Source: JAHQVK01 sp036788295
Lineage (GTDB): Bacteria; Myxococcota; Kuafuiibacteriia; Kuafuiibacteriales; Kuafuiibacteriaceae
Assembly: GCA_036788295.1 (NCBI GenBank)
Contig: DAIQNR010000004.1
Span: forward strand, 1 to 64,000
Direction: 5' to 3'
DNA length: 64,000 nt
Shown here piece after piece: positions 48,803 through 57,754 of the stretch. Both the position numbers and the translations under genes were made by a program. The stretch's first letter is position 1, and every line of letters begins with the position of its first letter. The notes beneath the pieces were generated by a model. The model made no database searches. It was not told where the DNA came from and worked only from the letters and a program-made list of their open reading frames with translations.

Positions 48803-51800
48803 GTGACCGACGAGGCGGCTCGGCTCGCGCTGCGGGGCGCGCTCGACCAGACGTTTTTCGTCGAGGCCGCGGCGGGGACCGGCAAGACCCACGAGCTGGT
48901 CCAGCGGGCGGTGGCGCTGATCGCCGGCGGCGCGTGCGAAGTGGACCGCCTCGCCGTGGTCAGCTTCACTGCGAAGGCGGCAGGCGACCTGTCGCTTCGG
49001 ATCCGGGCGAGCCTCGACCAGGCGCGAGCGACGGCGACGGATCGGGAGAAGGCCCGGCTCGAGGACGCGATCGCTCGGCTCGAGGAGGCCACGATCGACA
49101 CCATCCATGGGTTCGCGGGCAGCCTGCTGCGGGCGAGGCCGATCGAGGCCGGGCTCGACCCCAGCTTCACGGTGTCGGGCTCAGGTCGAACCCTGCTCGG
49201 GCGGGTGCTCCGGGCGTGGTTTGCCGAACGGCTCGCCGACCCGAGCCCGGCGCTCGAGCGGTTCTTGGCTCGATCTCGGCGCAGCAGCATGGATGCGCCG
49301 AGCGCCGTGCTCGAGGACGCCGCTTGGGCGGTGCTCAACTACCGGGAGCTCGACGCGCCGTGGCCCCGGCCCGACGTGGACCTCGCGGCGGCGGCCGACG
49401 AGGCCGAAAAGGCGCTGCTCGACGCGGCGTCGCTGCTGTCGAAGGGGGATGAGAGCGACGAGCTTCGCCGGTCCTACGCCGAGATCGAGGGGCTGGCGGT
49501 GGGCCTTCCAGGCGCGACCCCAGCCGAGCGGGAGGCGGTGCTGGCGGAGGCGCGGCGCATCTCAATCCGGGCAAAGAGGAAGCCGAAGGGGCACGGGCCG
49601 TACGCGCCGGGGGTGCCGCGGGGGGACGTCCGTCGCGCCGTCGATGGGATGCTGCGTTCGCTCGACCGCTTCGAGACGCCGGCCCAGCAGGACCTCGCCG
49701 CGCTGATGCGAGAGGAGCTTCGGGCCCCCGTCGAGCGCTACCTCGAGCTGTCGAAGGCGGCCGGGCAGCTCGACTTTGGCGGGGTGCTGCTCGCCGCCCG
49801 GGACCTCTTGAGGGATGAGCCGGAAGCGAGGAGGGCGCTGCAGAGCCGGTTTCAGCGGATCCTGGTCGATGAGTTCCAGGACACCGACCCGCTGCAAGTC
49901 GAGATCCTGCTCTTTCTTGCGAGCGAGGACCCCGAAGAGAAGGACCCGTGGCGGTGCCGGCCCGCTCCTGGCCGCCTCATGCTGGTTGGGGATCCGAAGC
50001 AGTCGATCTATGGGTTTCGGAGAGCCGACCTCGAGCAGTACCGGGCCGTCCGCGACTTGATGTCGTCCTCGGGGGCAAAGGTCGTGACGCTGAGCCGGAG
50101 CCACCGCTCCGTGCGCCCCCTGCAGGATTTCGTGAACCACGCGTTTTCGCCCCGGTTCGTGCCCGATGCCGGCCAGCCGGCCTATGTCCCGCTCGAGGGC
50201 GGGCCAATGCCCATCGAAGGCCAGCCGGCGGTGGTCGCGCTCCCGGTGTACGGCTCTCCAAAAGAGTTTCAAGCGGCCGCCGCTCGGGTGGTCGCGAACT
50301 TCGTTCATTGGCTGGTCCAGGCGAAGGCGTGGTCGGTCCGGGGGGAGGAAGGCTTGCGCCGGGTGGAGACGTCCGACGTCTGCCTCTTGTTCAAGCAAGC
50401 CCAATCCTGGTCGGTGCCGACGACGGCAAAGTTTCAGGATGCGCTCGAGGACCGGGGGCTCGACAACGTGCTCGTGGGCAGCCGAGCCCTGTCCGGCCGA
50501 GAAGAGGTGGAGGCCCTTCATACCGCGCTGTCGGCGATCGAGCGCCCGGAAGACGAGCTGTCGGTGTACGGGACCCTGCGGGGGCCGCTGTTTTCGCTCC
50601 CGGACGAGACGTTGTGGCTGGTGGGGCAGGCCCGGGGCACGCTGAACCCATTTTCGAAGCGCCCGACCGACGACGCGGCGCTCGACGACGCGCTCGCGAC
50701 GCTCCGCGATCTCTCCCGGCGCCGAAACCGCCGGCCTTTCGCCGAGACCGTGACCGATCTGCTGAAGAAGACCCGCGCCCACGTCGCGCTCGGCCTGTGG
50801 CGCGGCGGCCCGCGGGTGCTCGCCCACGTCGAGCGGGTGCTCGAGCTGGCCCGGGCCCACGAATCGGAGGAAGGCCTGAGCTTTCGTGGGTTCGTGGACC
50901 GGCTCGGGGACGAGCTCGAGAAGCCGCGGTCCACCGACGGGCCGGTGAACGAGGAGAGCGCGCCCGGGGTGCGGCTGATGACCGCCCACAAGTCAAAAGG
51001 GCTCGAGTTTCCGGTGGTGGTGCTCGCCGACCCCCATACCAAAAGCTTTGGCGCAGCGAAGCGAGAGATCCGGCCGAAGAGCGGCTTGGCCGCGTTTTCG
51101 ATCGCGGGGCTGTCTCCGCTCCTGAACGACGACGGTCCCGGCCACGATCTCGAGAGTCTGCGGCTCGCTTACGTCGCCGCCACCCGGGCCCGGGACCTGC
51201 TGGTCATCCCCTGTCTCGTGGGGGACGACGGAAAGATCGTTCGCGAAGGCTGGCTCGAGCCGCTGCTTCGGTGGATGGAGCCCGAAGGGGCGGCGATGCC
51301 GTGCCCAGGACTCCCCGATAGCGGCCGCCGGTGGGGGCCTGCCCCGTTTGGCCTCTTTTCGACGAAAGTGCCCGGGGTCGAGGTGGCGTGGTGGGATCCG
51401 AACTATCGCGCGCCGGGGATTCGCCTCGGCCGAGGGATCGCGTTCGAGTCCTTTCTCGAGCGGGGGCCCCGCTCCCACGAGTTCGTGGACATTCACAGCG
51501 ACTGGCAAGCCAGGCTCGAGAAGGTCCGAGGCGATGGTTCACACGCGACCCGGCTCAGGCAGGATCTCGCCGTTCGGCCGCGAAAGAAGGGCCCGCCGAT
51601 CTCGGACCGGACGGTGGCCGGGGCCCCGGTGGGGCCGGGCGGCCGGCGATACGGGACGCTCGTTCATCGGGCGGCCCGCGAACTCAATTTCGGGGCGGAT
51701 GGGGGCCAAGGTGAGATCGAGGCGCTGGTCGTCCTGCACGCCCGGGCGCTCGACGCGCCGGAGGCGGAGCGGAAGGCGGCGGTGTCGGCGCTTACGGCCC

Positions 51801-52105
51801 TGCTCGCCGACCCGCTGGTTCAGAGGGCCCGGGCCGCGCCGCGCGTGCTCCGGGACCACCCGGTGGTCGCGATCGCCGAAGATGGTTCGGTCGTCGATGT
51901 CCGAATCGACCTCTTGTTCGACGACGGCCACGGCCTCGTCGCCGTCGATCTCATCACCGGCTCAGCCGACCCCAACGCGGTCCGAGGCAAAATGGCTCAC
52001 GCGCTCGCCGCGCTCGCCGCCGCGAAGGAGCGGGTCGCCGCCGGCGTGCTGCTCCGCCTCGACGCCCAAAAGTCGAGGAACCGTAGTCCGCTGGCGACAG
52101 GGTAG
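48803..52105 (+). CDS. AddA-like UvrD-family helicase with altered nuclease motif
   Basis: 1100 residues from GTG 48803. Helicase motifs are intact: Walker A VEAAAGTGKTHEL (Lys28), VDEFQDTDPLQ, GDPKQSIYGFRRAD, LSRSHRS, LMTAHKSKGLEFPVVVL and AYVAATRARDLLVI. The C-terminal nuclease-like domain starts at YGTLVHRAARE and has VRIDLLFDDGHG, but the usual D-(Y/F)-K-T reads VDLIT (Asp1049, Ile1051), so the catalytic Lys is missing. The motor is probably active while the nuclease may not be. Its AddB-like partner lies 2 kb upstream, across the toxin-antitoxin genes. Confidence 0.85.
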   Translation: MTDEAARLALRGALDQTFFVEAAAGTGKTHELVQRAVALIAGGACEVDRLAVVSFTAKAAGDLSLRIRASLDQARATATDREKARLEDAIARLEEATIDTIHGFAGSLLRARPIEAGLDPSFTVSGSGRTLLGRVLRAWFAERLADPSPALERFLARSRRSSMDAPSAVLEDAAWAVLNYRELDAPWPRPDVDLAAAADEAEKALLDAASLLSKGDESDELRRSYAEIEGLAVGLPGATPAEREAVLAEARRISIRAKRKPKGHGPYAPGVPRGDVRRAVDGMLRSLDRFETPAQQDLAALMREELRAPVERYLELSKAAGQLDFGGVLLAARDLLRDEPEARRALQSRFQRILVDEFQDTDPLQVEILLFLASEDPEEKDPWRCRPAPGRLMLVGDPKQSIYGFRRADLEQYRAVRDLMSSSGAKVVTLSRSHRSVRPLQDFVNHAFSPRFVPDAGQPAYVPLEGGPMPIEGQPAVVALPVYGSPKEFQAAAARVVANFVHWLVQAKAWSVRGEEGLRRVETSDVCLLFKQAQSWSVPTTAKFQDALEDRGLDNVLVGSRALSGREEVEALHTALSAIERPEDELSVYGTLRGPLFSLPDETLWLVGQARGTLNPFSKRPTDDAALDDALATLRDLSRRRNRRPFAETVTDLLKKTRAHVALGLWRGGPRVLAHVERVLELARAHESEEGLSFRGFVDRLGDELEKPRSTDGPVNEESAPGVRLMTAHKSKGLEFPVVVLADPHTKSFGAAKREIRPKSGLAAFSIAGLSPLLNDDGPGHDLESLRLAYVAATRARDLLVIPCLVGDDGKIVREGWLEPLLRWMEPEGAAMPCPGLPDSGRRWGPAPFGLFSTKVPGVEVAWWDPNYRAPGIRLGRGIAFESFLERGPRSHEFVDIHSDWQARLEKVRGDGSHATRLRQDLAVRPRKKGPPISDRTVAGAPVGPGGRRYGTLVHRAARELNFGADGGQGEIEALVVLHARALDAPEAERKAAVSALTALLADPLVQRARAAPRVLRDHPVVAIAEDGSVVDVRIDLLFDDGHGLVAVDLITGSADPNAVRGKMAHALAALAAAKERVAAGVLLRLDAQKSRNRSPLATG

Positions 52106-52167
52106 CCCGAGTTTCAGCCGTGAGCGGACGGTGGCGCAGGGCGGGTGGTCCGGCGTAGGGTGGGGTC

Positions 52168-53121
52168 ATGACGGCGGAGGCCGAGTTTGCAAGCGGTGCG
52201 CACGGGGAGGCGCCGCTCGCCGAGGAAAGCGGAGCGCGCAGGGCGGGGCGGGGACCGGGGGCTTTGGACCGCCTCGAGCGGGCGCTGCTGCGGCAGGTCC
52301 GGACGACGTGCCAGTCGTGGCAGCTGCTCGAGCCCGGCGACCGGATCATGGTGTGTCTCAGCGGGGGCAAGGACAGCTATACGCTGCTCTACCTCTTGCT
52401 GAAGCTCCGGCCGAAGCTGCCGTTTCCGGTGGATCTCATCGCCGTGCACCTCGATCAGCGCCAGCCTGGCTACGACGGCTCGGGGCTCCTGCGATGGCTC
52501 GAGCAGGCCGGCGCCCCCTACGAGATCCTGTCCGAGGACACCTACTCGGTGGTCACCTCCCACCTCGACGGGGGCTCGACCTATTGCTCGCTGTGCTCGC
52601 GGCTGAGGCGGGGGATCCTGTACACGGCGGCGGAGCGGCTCGGATGCAACAAGATCGCCCTCGGCCACCATCGGGACGACAGCCTCGAGACGTTCTTGAT
52701 GAACCTCTTCTACGCCGGAAAGCTGCAGGCCATGCCGGCGAGCTACGTCACGAACGACGGCCGCTTCCGGGTCATTCGGCCCCTGATGGGCTCGGCCGAG
52801 GCCGACATCGCCGCCTACGCGAAGGCGAGGGAGTTTCCGATCCTCCCGTGCAACCTCTGTGGCTCGCAGCCGGGCCTGCTCCGGGATCGAATGACCGCGC
52901 TCATCGACCAGCTCGAGCGGGACAACCCGAACGTCCGGGCGGTCATGGCCCACGCGATCGCGAACGTGCGCCCCACCCACCTGCTCGACCCGGAGGTGCT
53001 CGAGGCGTGGAGCCAGCGCCCCGAGCACGTCCGTCCTGACCGAGCGACCGAGCCTCGGCCCCGGCACGCCGCGGCCGAGCCGGTGCTCGCATCCCCAGGC
53101 CGGCTCCCGATTCTCCGCTGA
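52168..53121 (+). CDS. ttcA: tRNA 2-thiocytidine biosynthesis protein TtcA
   Basis: 317 residues. The PP-loop CLSGGKDSYTLLYLL (about 62-76) adenylates the tRNA base. CSLCSRLRRG and a later CNLCG provide the cysteines that bind the iron-sulfur cluster in TtcA. ALGHHRDDSLETFLMNLFY and RPLMGSAEADI are further family signatures. The enzyme makes s2C32 in certain tRNAs. The N-terminal 40 residues and the Arg/Pro-rich end are extensions beyond the core. It starts 62 bp after the AddA-like gene and may be cotranscribed. Confidence 0.92.
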   Translation: MTAEAEFASGAHGEAPLAEESGARRAGRGPGALDRLERALLRQVRTTCQSWQLLEPGDRIMVCLSGGKDSYTLLYLLLKLRPKLPFPVDLIAVHLDQRQPGYDGSGLLRWLEQAGAPYEILSEDTYSVVTSHLDGGSTYCSLCSRLRRGILYTAAERLGCNKIALGHHRDDSLETFLMNLFYAGKLQAMPASYVTNDGRFRVIRPLMGSAEADIAAYAKAREFPILPCNLCGSQPGLLRDRMTALIDQLERDNPNVRAVMAHAIANVRPTHLLDPEVLEAWSQRPEHVRPDRATEPRPRHAAAEPVLASPGRLPILR

Positions 53122-53158
53122 GTTCTGCTGGGTTTCGCCGCGCGAGCTCCCACCGGGT

Positions 53159-53497
53159 TCAAGCCGATCGTTCGGCTATTGCTGGATCGAATCGTTCCTG
53201 CTCTGGCTTCGTTCGAAAGTGCACGTTGGGAACGTAACCGCTTTCCTCGATCGCCTGTTCGAGTTCGCCGAGCACGGACAGCAGCCCTCCCGGGCGAAGG
53301 GAGCTATCGGTAAGCCGGCCGTCCGCTCCGATGGGAGATACTCCTTCAGGAATGACCAAAGTCACCCATGCGGTTGGGTACCCATGAAGATCGGCGCTAC
53401 TTTGGACCTCGAACTCAAAAATGATAGGATTCTTTCTGATGACTTCCTCCACCAAGCCAAGCAGAACAAGGATGGGGTGTTGCCGAACGGGTGTCAT
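53159..53497 (-). CDS. Small hypothetical protein
   Basis: 112 residues from ATG 53497. The sequence is protein-like and less GC-rich than its neighbours: ILVLLGLVEEVIRKNPIIFE, then VTLVIPEGVSPIGADG, then SVLGELEQAIEESGYVPN. Upstream in-frame codons do not look like protein. I recognise no family. The lower GC and single-gene setting suggest recent acquisition; nothing here indicates what it does. Confidence 0.6.
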   Translation of the reverse strand: MTPVRQHPILVLLGLVEEVIRKNPIIFEFEVQSSADLHGYPTAWVTLVIPEGVSPIGADGRLTDSSLRPGGLLSVLGELEQAIEESGYVPNVHFRTKPEQERFDPAIAERSA

Positions 53498-53636
53498 GTA
53501 GGCCGAGCCTGCCACAGTCCACGAACGCCCGCAATGCGCTGCCCCGGGCGGGGCGCAATTCCTGGCACGCGGGCGAGCGGTGGGCACTGGCTGCCCCGGA
53601 CACGGCAAGGATGTGCCACCCGCCATGCAAGACTGC

Positions 53637-54371
53637 TCAAGGAGCGTCGGGTCGGCGGCCCAAGAGAAAGACCCGTGGGGTGCGGGCCTCGACGGTGTGC
53701 TCCGGGATCGGCTCGGCCTCGAAGCCGGCCTGCTCGAGCAAGCGGAGCCACGTCGCTCGAGAGAAGAGACCGAATTGGTGGGTTTCGTGGAAGGACCGGA
53801 CCGTGCCGTCGACCTCGCGGACCAAAAACGAGTACTCGACGGAACCTACCGTATCGCTCGGGTCGGGGTCATGGCTCCACTCGAGGTAGCGAACGCCCTC
53901 CCCTTCGGCGCCATCGCTGCCGCCGCACTCGGTGCCGGGTTCGAACGATTCGAGGAAGGTGTCGGGGACGAGCAGCGCGATCCCGCCTGCTCGGCAATGA
54001 CGGTAGGCCGTCGCCATCGCTAAAGCGAGGTCGGCCTCGGAGGTCATGTAGTCGATGGCGTCATGAATCAAGACGACGTCGAAGCTTCGTCCCAGATCCA
54101 GGGTGCGCATATCGCCTTGGATGTGCTCGCACTCGGGGTTGAGGCGCTTCGATACTTCGAGCATCTCGGCGCTCAGGTCGCTGAGGGTGATCTGAAAGTG
54201 GGACTCGAGGTGGTGCGCGTTGTGGCCTCCGCCGCTGCCGAGCTCCAGGAGGCTTCGTGCCCCGGGGGCCGCTCCACGGATGACTCGGAGGAACTCACGG
54301 GCCTCCGCGGCGTAGTCTTCAACGGGCGAGATGAGGGGCCACCACTTGGCCAGCTCTTGGTAGAAGATCAT
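53637..54371 (-). CDS. Class I SAM-dependent methyltransferase
   Basis: 244 residues. Motif I is LLELGSGGGHNAHHL, the acidic end of strand 2 is in ITLSDLSAEML, motif II/III DMRTLDLGRSFDVVLIHDAIDYM and the post-motif GGIALLVPDTFLES. The substrate is unknown; MIFYQELAKWWPLISPVEDY is the substrate-side helix often seen in small-molecule methyltransferases. It starts 17 bp after the deformylase stop on the same strand, so the two are likely cotranscribed. Confidence 0.87.
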   Translation of the reverse strand: MIFYQELAKWWPLISPVEDYAAEAREFLRVIRGAAPGARSLLELGSGGGHNAHHLESHFQITLSDLSAEMLEVSKRLNPECEHIQGDMRTLDLGRSFDVVLIHDAIDYMTSEADLALAMATAYRHCRAGGIALLVPDTFLESFEPGTECGGSDGAEGEGVRYLEWSHDPDPSDTVGSVEYSFLVREVDGTVRSFHETHQFGLFSRATWLRLLEQAGFEAEPIPEHTVEARTPRVFLLGRRPDAP

Positions 54372-54388
54372 GTCGTTTCCGCACTGCT

Positions 54389-54964
54389 CTAGCTGCCGTA
54401 GCGCTCGACCACCGCCCGCACCTGCTCACGAAAGGCCGCCTCTCGGTACCGGGCAAATTGGTCCCAGGTCGTGAGTGTCGTCGGATCCTCCACCCGGTCG
54501 AGGAACAAGCGGCCAAAGAGATGATCCACCTCGTGCTGCACGGTCCCGGCGGTGATGCCCCGGTAGGTTTTGTCGATGTATCCGCCGGCCTCGTCGCGGG
54601 CCTCCACCCGCAGGATCGCAAAACGAGGCACGATCCCACGGAGGTTTGGGACTGACAGACAGCCTTCGTAGTTGTCGAACATCTCTTGTCCGACCGGCGT
54701 GAGTTTCGGGTTCACGAGCACGGTCAGCGGGACCTTCGGCTTGTAGGGATAACGGGGGTTGTCGCCCACCTCCATCACGCAGACCTGCCACGGCTCGTGG
54801 ATCTGGGGGACGGCGAGGCCGGCCCCGTTCGCGTCCCGCATGGTCTCGATGAGGTCTTCGATCAGCGAATGGAGCCAAGGGGTACCAAACCGGTCTTCCG
54901 GCACCGGTTGGGCCGGGACCCGGAGCCCGGGGTGGCCGACGAGGGCGATCTTGCGAAGGGTCAC
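54389..54964 (-). CDS. def: Peptide deformylase
   Basis: About 191 residues from GTG 54964; a TTG at 55000 is a weaker alternative. All three motifs are present: GAGLAVPQI (motif 1), EGCLSVP with the metal Cys (motif 2) and QHEVDHLFG with the two metal His and catalytic Glu (motif 3). It removes the N-formyl group from nascent proteins. The C-terminal helix after the metal site is longer than in minimal enzymes. It is not next to fmt here; the methyltransferase gene follows. Confidence 0.94.
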   Translation of the reverse strand: MTLRKIALVGHPGLRVPAQPVPEDRFGTPWLHSLIEDLIETMRDANGAGLAVPQIHEPWQVCVMEVGDNPRYPYKPKVPLTVLVNPKLTPVGQEMFDNYEGCLSVPNLRGIVPRFAILRVEARDEAGGYIDKTYRGITAGTVQHEVDHLFGRLFLDRVEDPTTLTTWDQFARYREAAFREQVRAVVERYGS

Positions 54965-55035
54965 CGCGGCTCCGTACTCGGCGCGACGCGCCCTGGCCAA
55001 GCCCGGTTCTCGTCGAGCGGTTTCTGCCCTACGCT

Positions 55036-55656
55036 ATGGCCATGGTTCGCCGGACCTTCGCCGTTGTCGTAGCCCTGTGCGGATGCACCGAGGACGGCGG
55101 CCTCGACGTCAGGGAGGAGGAGATCTGCTTCACCCGTCGCGACGGGGCGGGGATCTGCATCGAGACCTACGAGGCCAGCCGCAGGGACGCGACCGACACG
55201 TCGCCCGGGGTGTCGGACGAGCCTCCGCGCTCGTTTGCGAGCCGGCGCCCGTGGGTCGAGATCACCTGGTCGGCGGCCCGCGACGCCTGCCTGGCCAAGG
55301 GCCGGAGGCTGTGCGAGCGGGACGAGTGGATCGACGCCTGCTCGGGAGCGGTGGGCGAAGGCAACGGGACCCGCTACCCCTACGGCGCGGAGCTCGACGA
55401 GGCGGTCTGCAACGTGACGGGGACCGAACCGGTGGCCGGCGGGAGCTTCGCCGGCTGCGTGTCCGGCTTCGGCGCCTTCGACCTCGCCGGTAACGTCTGG
55501 GAGTGGACGGGCAACAGCGAAGCGGCCGCGGTCGCCCGCGGAGGGGGCTTTCGCTCCTCCGTCGCCCACGAATGCCGGTCCGGAGACGATCTGCGGCGGT
55601 TCGACCCCCGGCAAGCGAACGTCGAGGTGGGATTTCGGTGCTGTCGCGACGTCTGA
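55036..55656 (+). CDS. Formylglycine-generating-enzyme-like lipoprotein
   Basis: 206 residues. The start MVRRTFAVVVALCGCTED has a short hydrophobic segment ending at Cys, a likely lipoprotein signal. The rest is a compact FGE-sulfatase domain: EITWSAARDACLAKGRRLCE, EWIDACSG, FGAFDLAGNVWEWTGN and ARGGGFRS, ending VGFRCCRD. Many such domains in Myxococcota are not true formylglycine generators; the two active-site Cys of FGE are not clearly placed here. It could be a partner of secreted enzymes. It is divergent from the deformylase gene. Confidence 0.8.
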   Translation: MAMVRRTFAVVVALCGCTEDGGLDVREEEICFTRRDGAGICIETYEASRRDATDTSPGVSDEPPRSFASRRPWVEITWSAARDACLAKGRRLCERDEWIDACSGAVGEGNGTRYPYGAELDEAVCNVTGTEPVAGGSFAGCVSGFGAFDLAGNVWEWTGNSEAAAVARGGGFRSSVAHECRSGDDLRRFDPRQANVEVGFRCCRDV

Positions 55657-55662
55657 AGGCGG

Positions 55663-56682
55663 TCAGCGGCGGCGGGATCGGTCCGACATCTTGTGAAAGT
55701 CCGCCTGCGCGGCGAGCGCGACGTCGACCGCCCGCTTGCCCTCCTCGATCGCCTCTTTGGCCCGGTCGAAGTCCATGAGCCCGACGTCATGGAGGCGCGG
55801 CACGACGTGCAGCTCCGGGGGATCGCCAGCGAGCACGCTGCGGGTGATGCGGCTCTGCATCACCTGAAGGCTCTGGCCGATGACCTCGTACACGGACGGC
55901 CGGGCCTGCTCGCTGCTGTCCTCATGCGGCCAGAACTGGCCGAAGACCCGTTCGGAGAGGTCGGCGAGGTTGTCGAAGAGCCCGCCTTCTCTGGTCGATT
56001 CGGCCTTCTCGAGCTCCGGAGCGATGTTTGGCTCCGCCTCGCTGCCGGAGGCCCGTTTGGCCAGGGCCGCGAGCGGGAGCGCGTCGGGGTCCACCACCGC
56101 GAGCTCGACGGCGATGACGAGGTCCGCACCGAGAGCCCGGGCCAGACTGACCGGTACCGGGTTCAGGAGTCCGCCGTCCACGAGCCACCGGCCGTCGATC
56201 CGGCGCGGCCCGATGAGCCCTGGGATCGCGATCGAGGCTCGAAGCGCCGTGCGGAGCGGGCCGGAGCGGAGCCAGACTTCGGTCCCGCCCTGCAGGTCGG
56301 TGGCGACCGCCCCAAATCGCATCGGGAGGGCTTCGATGTCGACGTCGGGCAGGACGTCGGTGAGCTGGTCGAAGACGCGGCTCGCCTCGATGAGCCCCCC
56401 GCGAAACGAGAAGTCGAACAGGCCGAGCACGGTGCGGCGGTCGAGGCCCCGGGCCCACGCCTCGAATCGGTCGAGCTTTCCCGCCGCGTAGGCGGCCCCC
56501 ACCGCTGCCCCCATCGAGGTCCCGGCCACCACCTCTGGCCTGAGGCCCGCTTGCTCGAGGGCGCGGATGACCCCGATGTGGGCCCAGCCCCGGGCCCCGC
56601 CTCCACCGAGCGCGAGCCCGAGCCGCGGCGGTTTTTTGCGGCTCATGACCGGAGCCTGCGCCCCTCGTTGCGGTTCGTCCAT
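55663..56682 (-). CDS. Patatin-like phospholipase
   Basis: 339 residues. The oxyanion loop is LALGGGGARGWAHIGV, the nucleophile elbow GTSMG (G-x-S-x-G) and the dyad Asp is in VDGGLLNPVP. These define the RssA/patatin family of serine acyl hydrolases. The C-terminal 130 residues are helical and less conserved. ATG 56682 overlaps the TGA of the small gene before it (TGATG), indicating coupling; a second ATG at 56646 gives the core without the extension. Likely a cytoplasmic or membrane-associated lipid hydrolase. Confidence 0.9.
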   Translation of the reverse strand: MDEPQRGAQAPVMSRKKPPRLGLALGGGGARGWAHIGVIRALEQAGLRPEVVAGTSMGAAVGAAYAAGKLDRFEAWARGLDRRTVLGLFDFSFRGGLIEASRVFDQLTDVLPDVDIEALPMRFGAVATDLQGGTEVWLRSGPLRTALRASIAIPGLIGPRRIDGRWLVDGGLLNPVPVSLARALGADLVIAVELAVVDPDALPLAALAKRASGSEAEPNIAPELEKAESTREGGLFDNLADLSERVFGQFWPHEDSSEQARPSVYEVIGQSLQVMQSRITRSVLAGDPPELHVVPRLHDVGLMDFDRAKEAIEEGKRAVDVALAAQADFHKMSDRSRRR

Positions 56683-56954
56683 CAAGGGTCGGAGGCGGTC
56701 TCGGCTTCGGCCCGGGCCCGGGCTTCGGCAGCGGCTCGAACCCGGTCCACGGGGGCCCCGCCGACGGCCTCGAGGTACCAAGCGAAGCACTCCATGGCCA
56801 CGCAGCGGTAGATCAGCTCTCGGTGGGCCGCCGGCAGGGCCGAGTCGTTTCGAACCGCGGCGAGCGCGGTGAAGAACGCTTCGGTATCCAGCCCCGCCGC
56901 CCGCAGCGCTTCGAGGTGGGCGGCGGCCCGGGGGGTGGGTCGGCGTCTCGGCAT
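56682..56954 (-). CDS. Small hypothetical protein upstream of the patatin gene
   Basis: 90 residues, largely alpha-helical, with LEALRAAGLDTEAFFTALAA and RELIYRCVAMECFAWYLEAV. No family is recognised. The stop codon overlaps the patatin ATG, and four bases separate its start from the stop of the gene before it, so three genes form one unit. It might be an accessory protein of the patatin, by position only. Confidence 0.65.
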   Translation of the reverse strand: MPRRRPTPRAAAHLEALRAAGLDTEAFFTALAAVRNDSALPAAHRELIYRCVAMECFAWYLEAVGGAPVDRVRAAAEARARAEAETASDP

Positions 56955-56958
56955 CGGC

Positions 56959-57627
56959 TCAGCCGGCGGCCTTGTTGGCGGCGGTCGGCTTGGCTTCGCC
57001 TTCGGGGGCCGGCGCCCGCTTCATGAGGTGGTGGGCGCCGGCGGCGAGCCCCCCCGCGATGAGCAGGTCTACGAGGTCCATCCCGAAGAACAGGTTGCTC
57101 GCGGGCATCGGGCCCATCATCGCCGGCCCCATCATCGGGCCCATCGCGCCCATGAACGGGTCCATTCCGTACCCTCCGTACCAGGGGTTGCCAAAACCGT
57201 TCATGGCGAGCGGGTCGAAGACGTTGTTCATCAGCGCGATGGCGCCGGCGCCGCCCAGCGCCCATTTTGCCCATCCGGGGATGCCGCTCTTCTGCTCGGC
57301 CTGCTTCGCGTTGCTCTCGGCCGCGGCCGGTTCGGCCCGGGTCTTCGCCCCGTCGGCGCCGCCGAACAGGGTCTTCCCGAGCGCGCGCAGGGCCTCTTCC
57401 ACCCCGCCCTGAGCACCGACGCCGTGAAATGCGTCCTGCGCCGCCGATTTCATCCCGTCGGCCATGCCCGGGGTCGAGAACAGGTTGTAGCCCGCTCCCC
57501 CGGCGGCGCCGAGCAGCGGTCGTCCCATCAGCAAGCCGAGCCCGAGGCCGATCGCGGTGTCGCGGAGCAGGTTCGGGTTTTCGAGGATCTGGCCCCGGTT
57601 TTGGGGCGGTACGCGCGCGGTGCTCAT
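56959..57627 (-). CDS. Met/Gly-rich hypothetical protein
   Basis: 222 residues. After LLRDTAIGLGLGLLMGRPLLGAA comes an Ala-rich middle, then a striking Met/Gly/Pro segment (FMGAMGPMMGPAMMGPM) and a C-terminal hydrophobic helix (VDLLIAGGLAAGAHHLM). The glycine-rich hydrophobic parts could sit in or on a membrane. No family is recognised. First gene of the unit leading to the patatin gene and divergent from the gene at 57755. Confidence 0.65.
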   Translation of the reverse strand: MSTARVPPQNRGQILENPNLLRDTAIGLGLGLLMGRPLLGAAGGAGYNLFSTPGMADGMKSAAQDAFHGVGAQGGVEEALRALGKTLFGGADGAKTRAEPAAAESNAKQAEQKSGIPGWAKWALGGAGAIALMNNVFDPLAMNGFGNPWYGGYGMDPFMGAMGPMMGPAMMGPMPASNLFFGMDLVDLLIAGGLAAGAHHLMKRAPAPEGEAKPTAANKAAG

Positions 57628-57754
57628 CGTCGTCTCCAGGCGGGGCTCGGCCCCGATGTCCTACATCATCGGCGGCCGGTCCAGGGAGTTTCGTCGACTT
57701 GCTCGCGGACCGGAGCGGATGACGTGGAGCCCTCGGTGGTCTAGCTTCGAAGCC

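Noticed and set aside
55036..55656. True formylglycine-generating enzyme
   Set aside because: The fold is clear, but the paired active-site Cys of FGE cannot be confidently located and no sulfatase gene is nearby, so only a family-level call is made.
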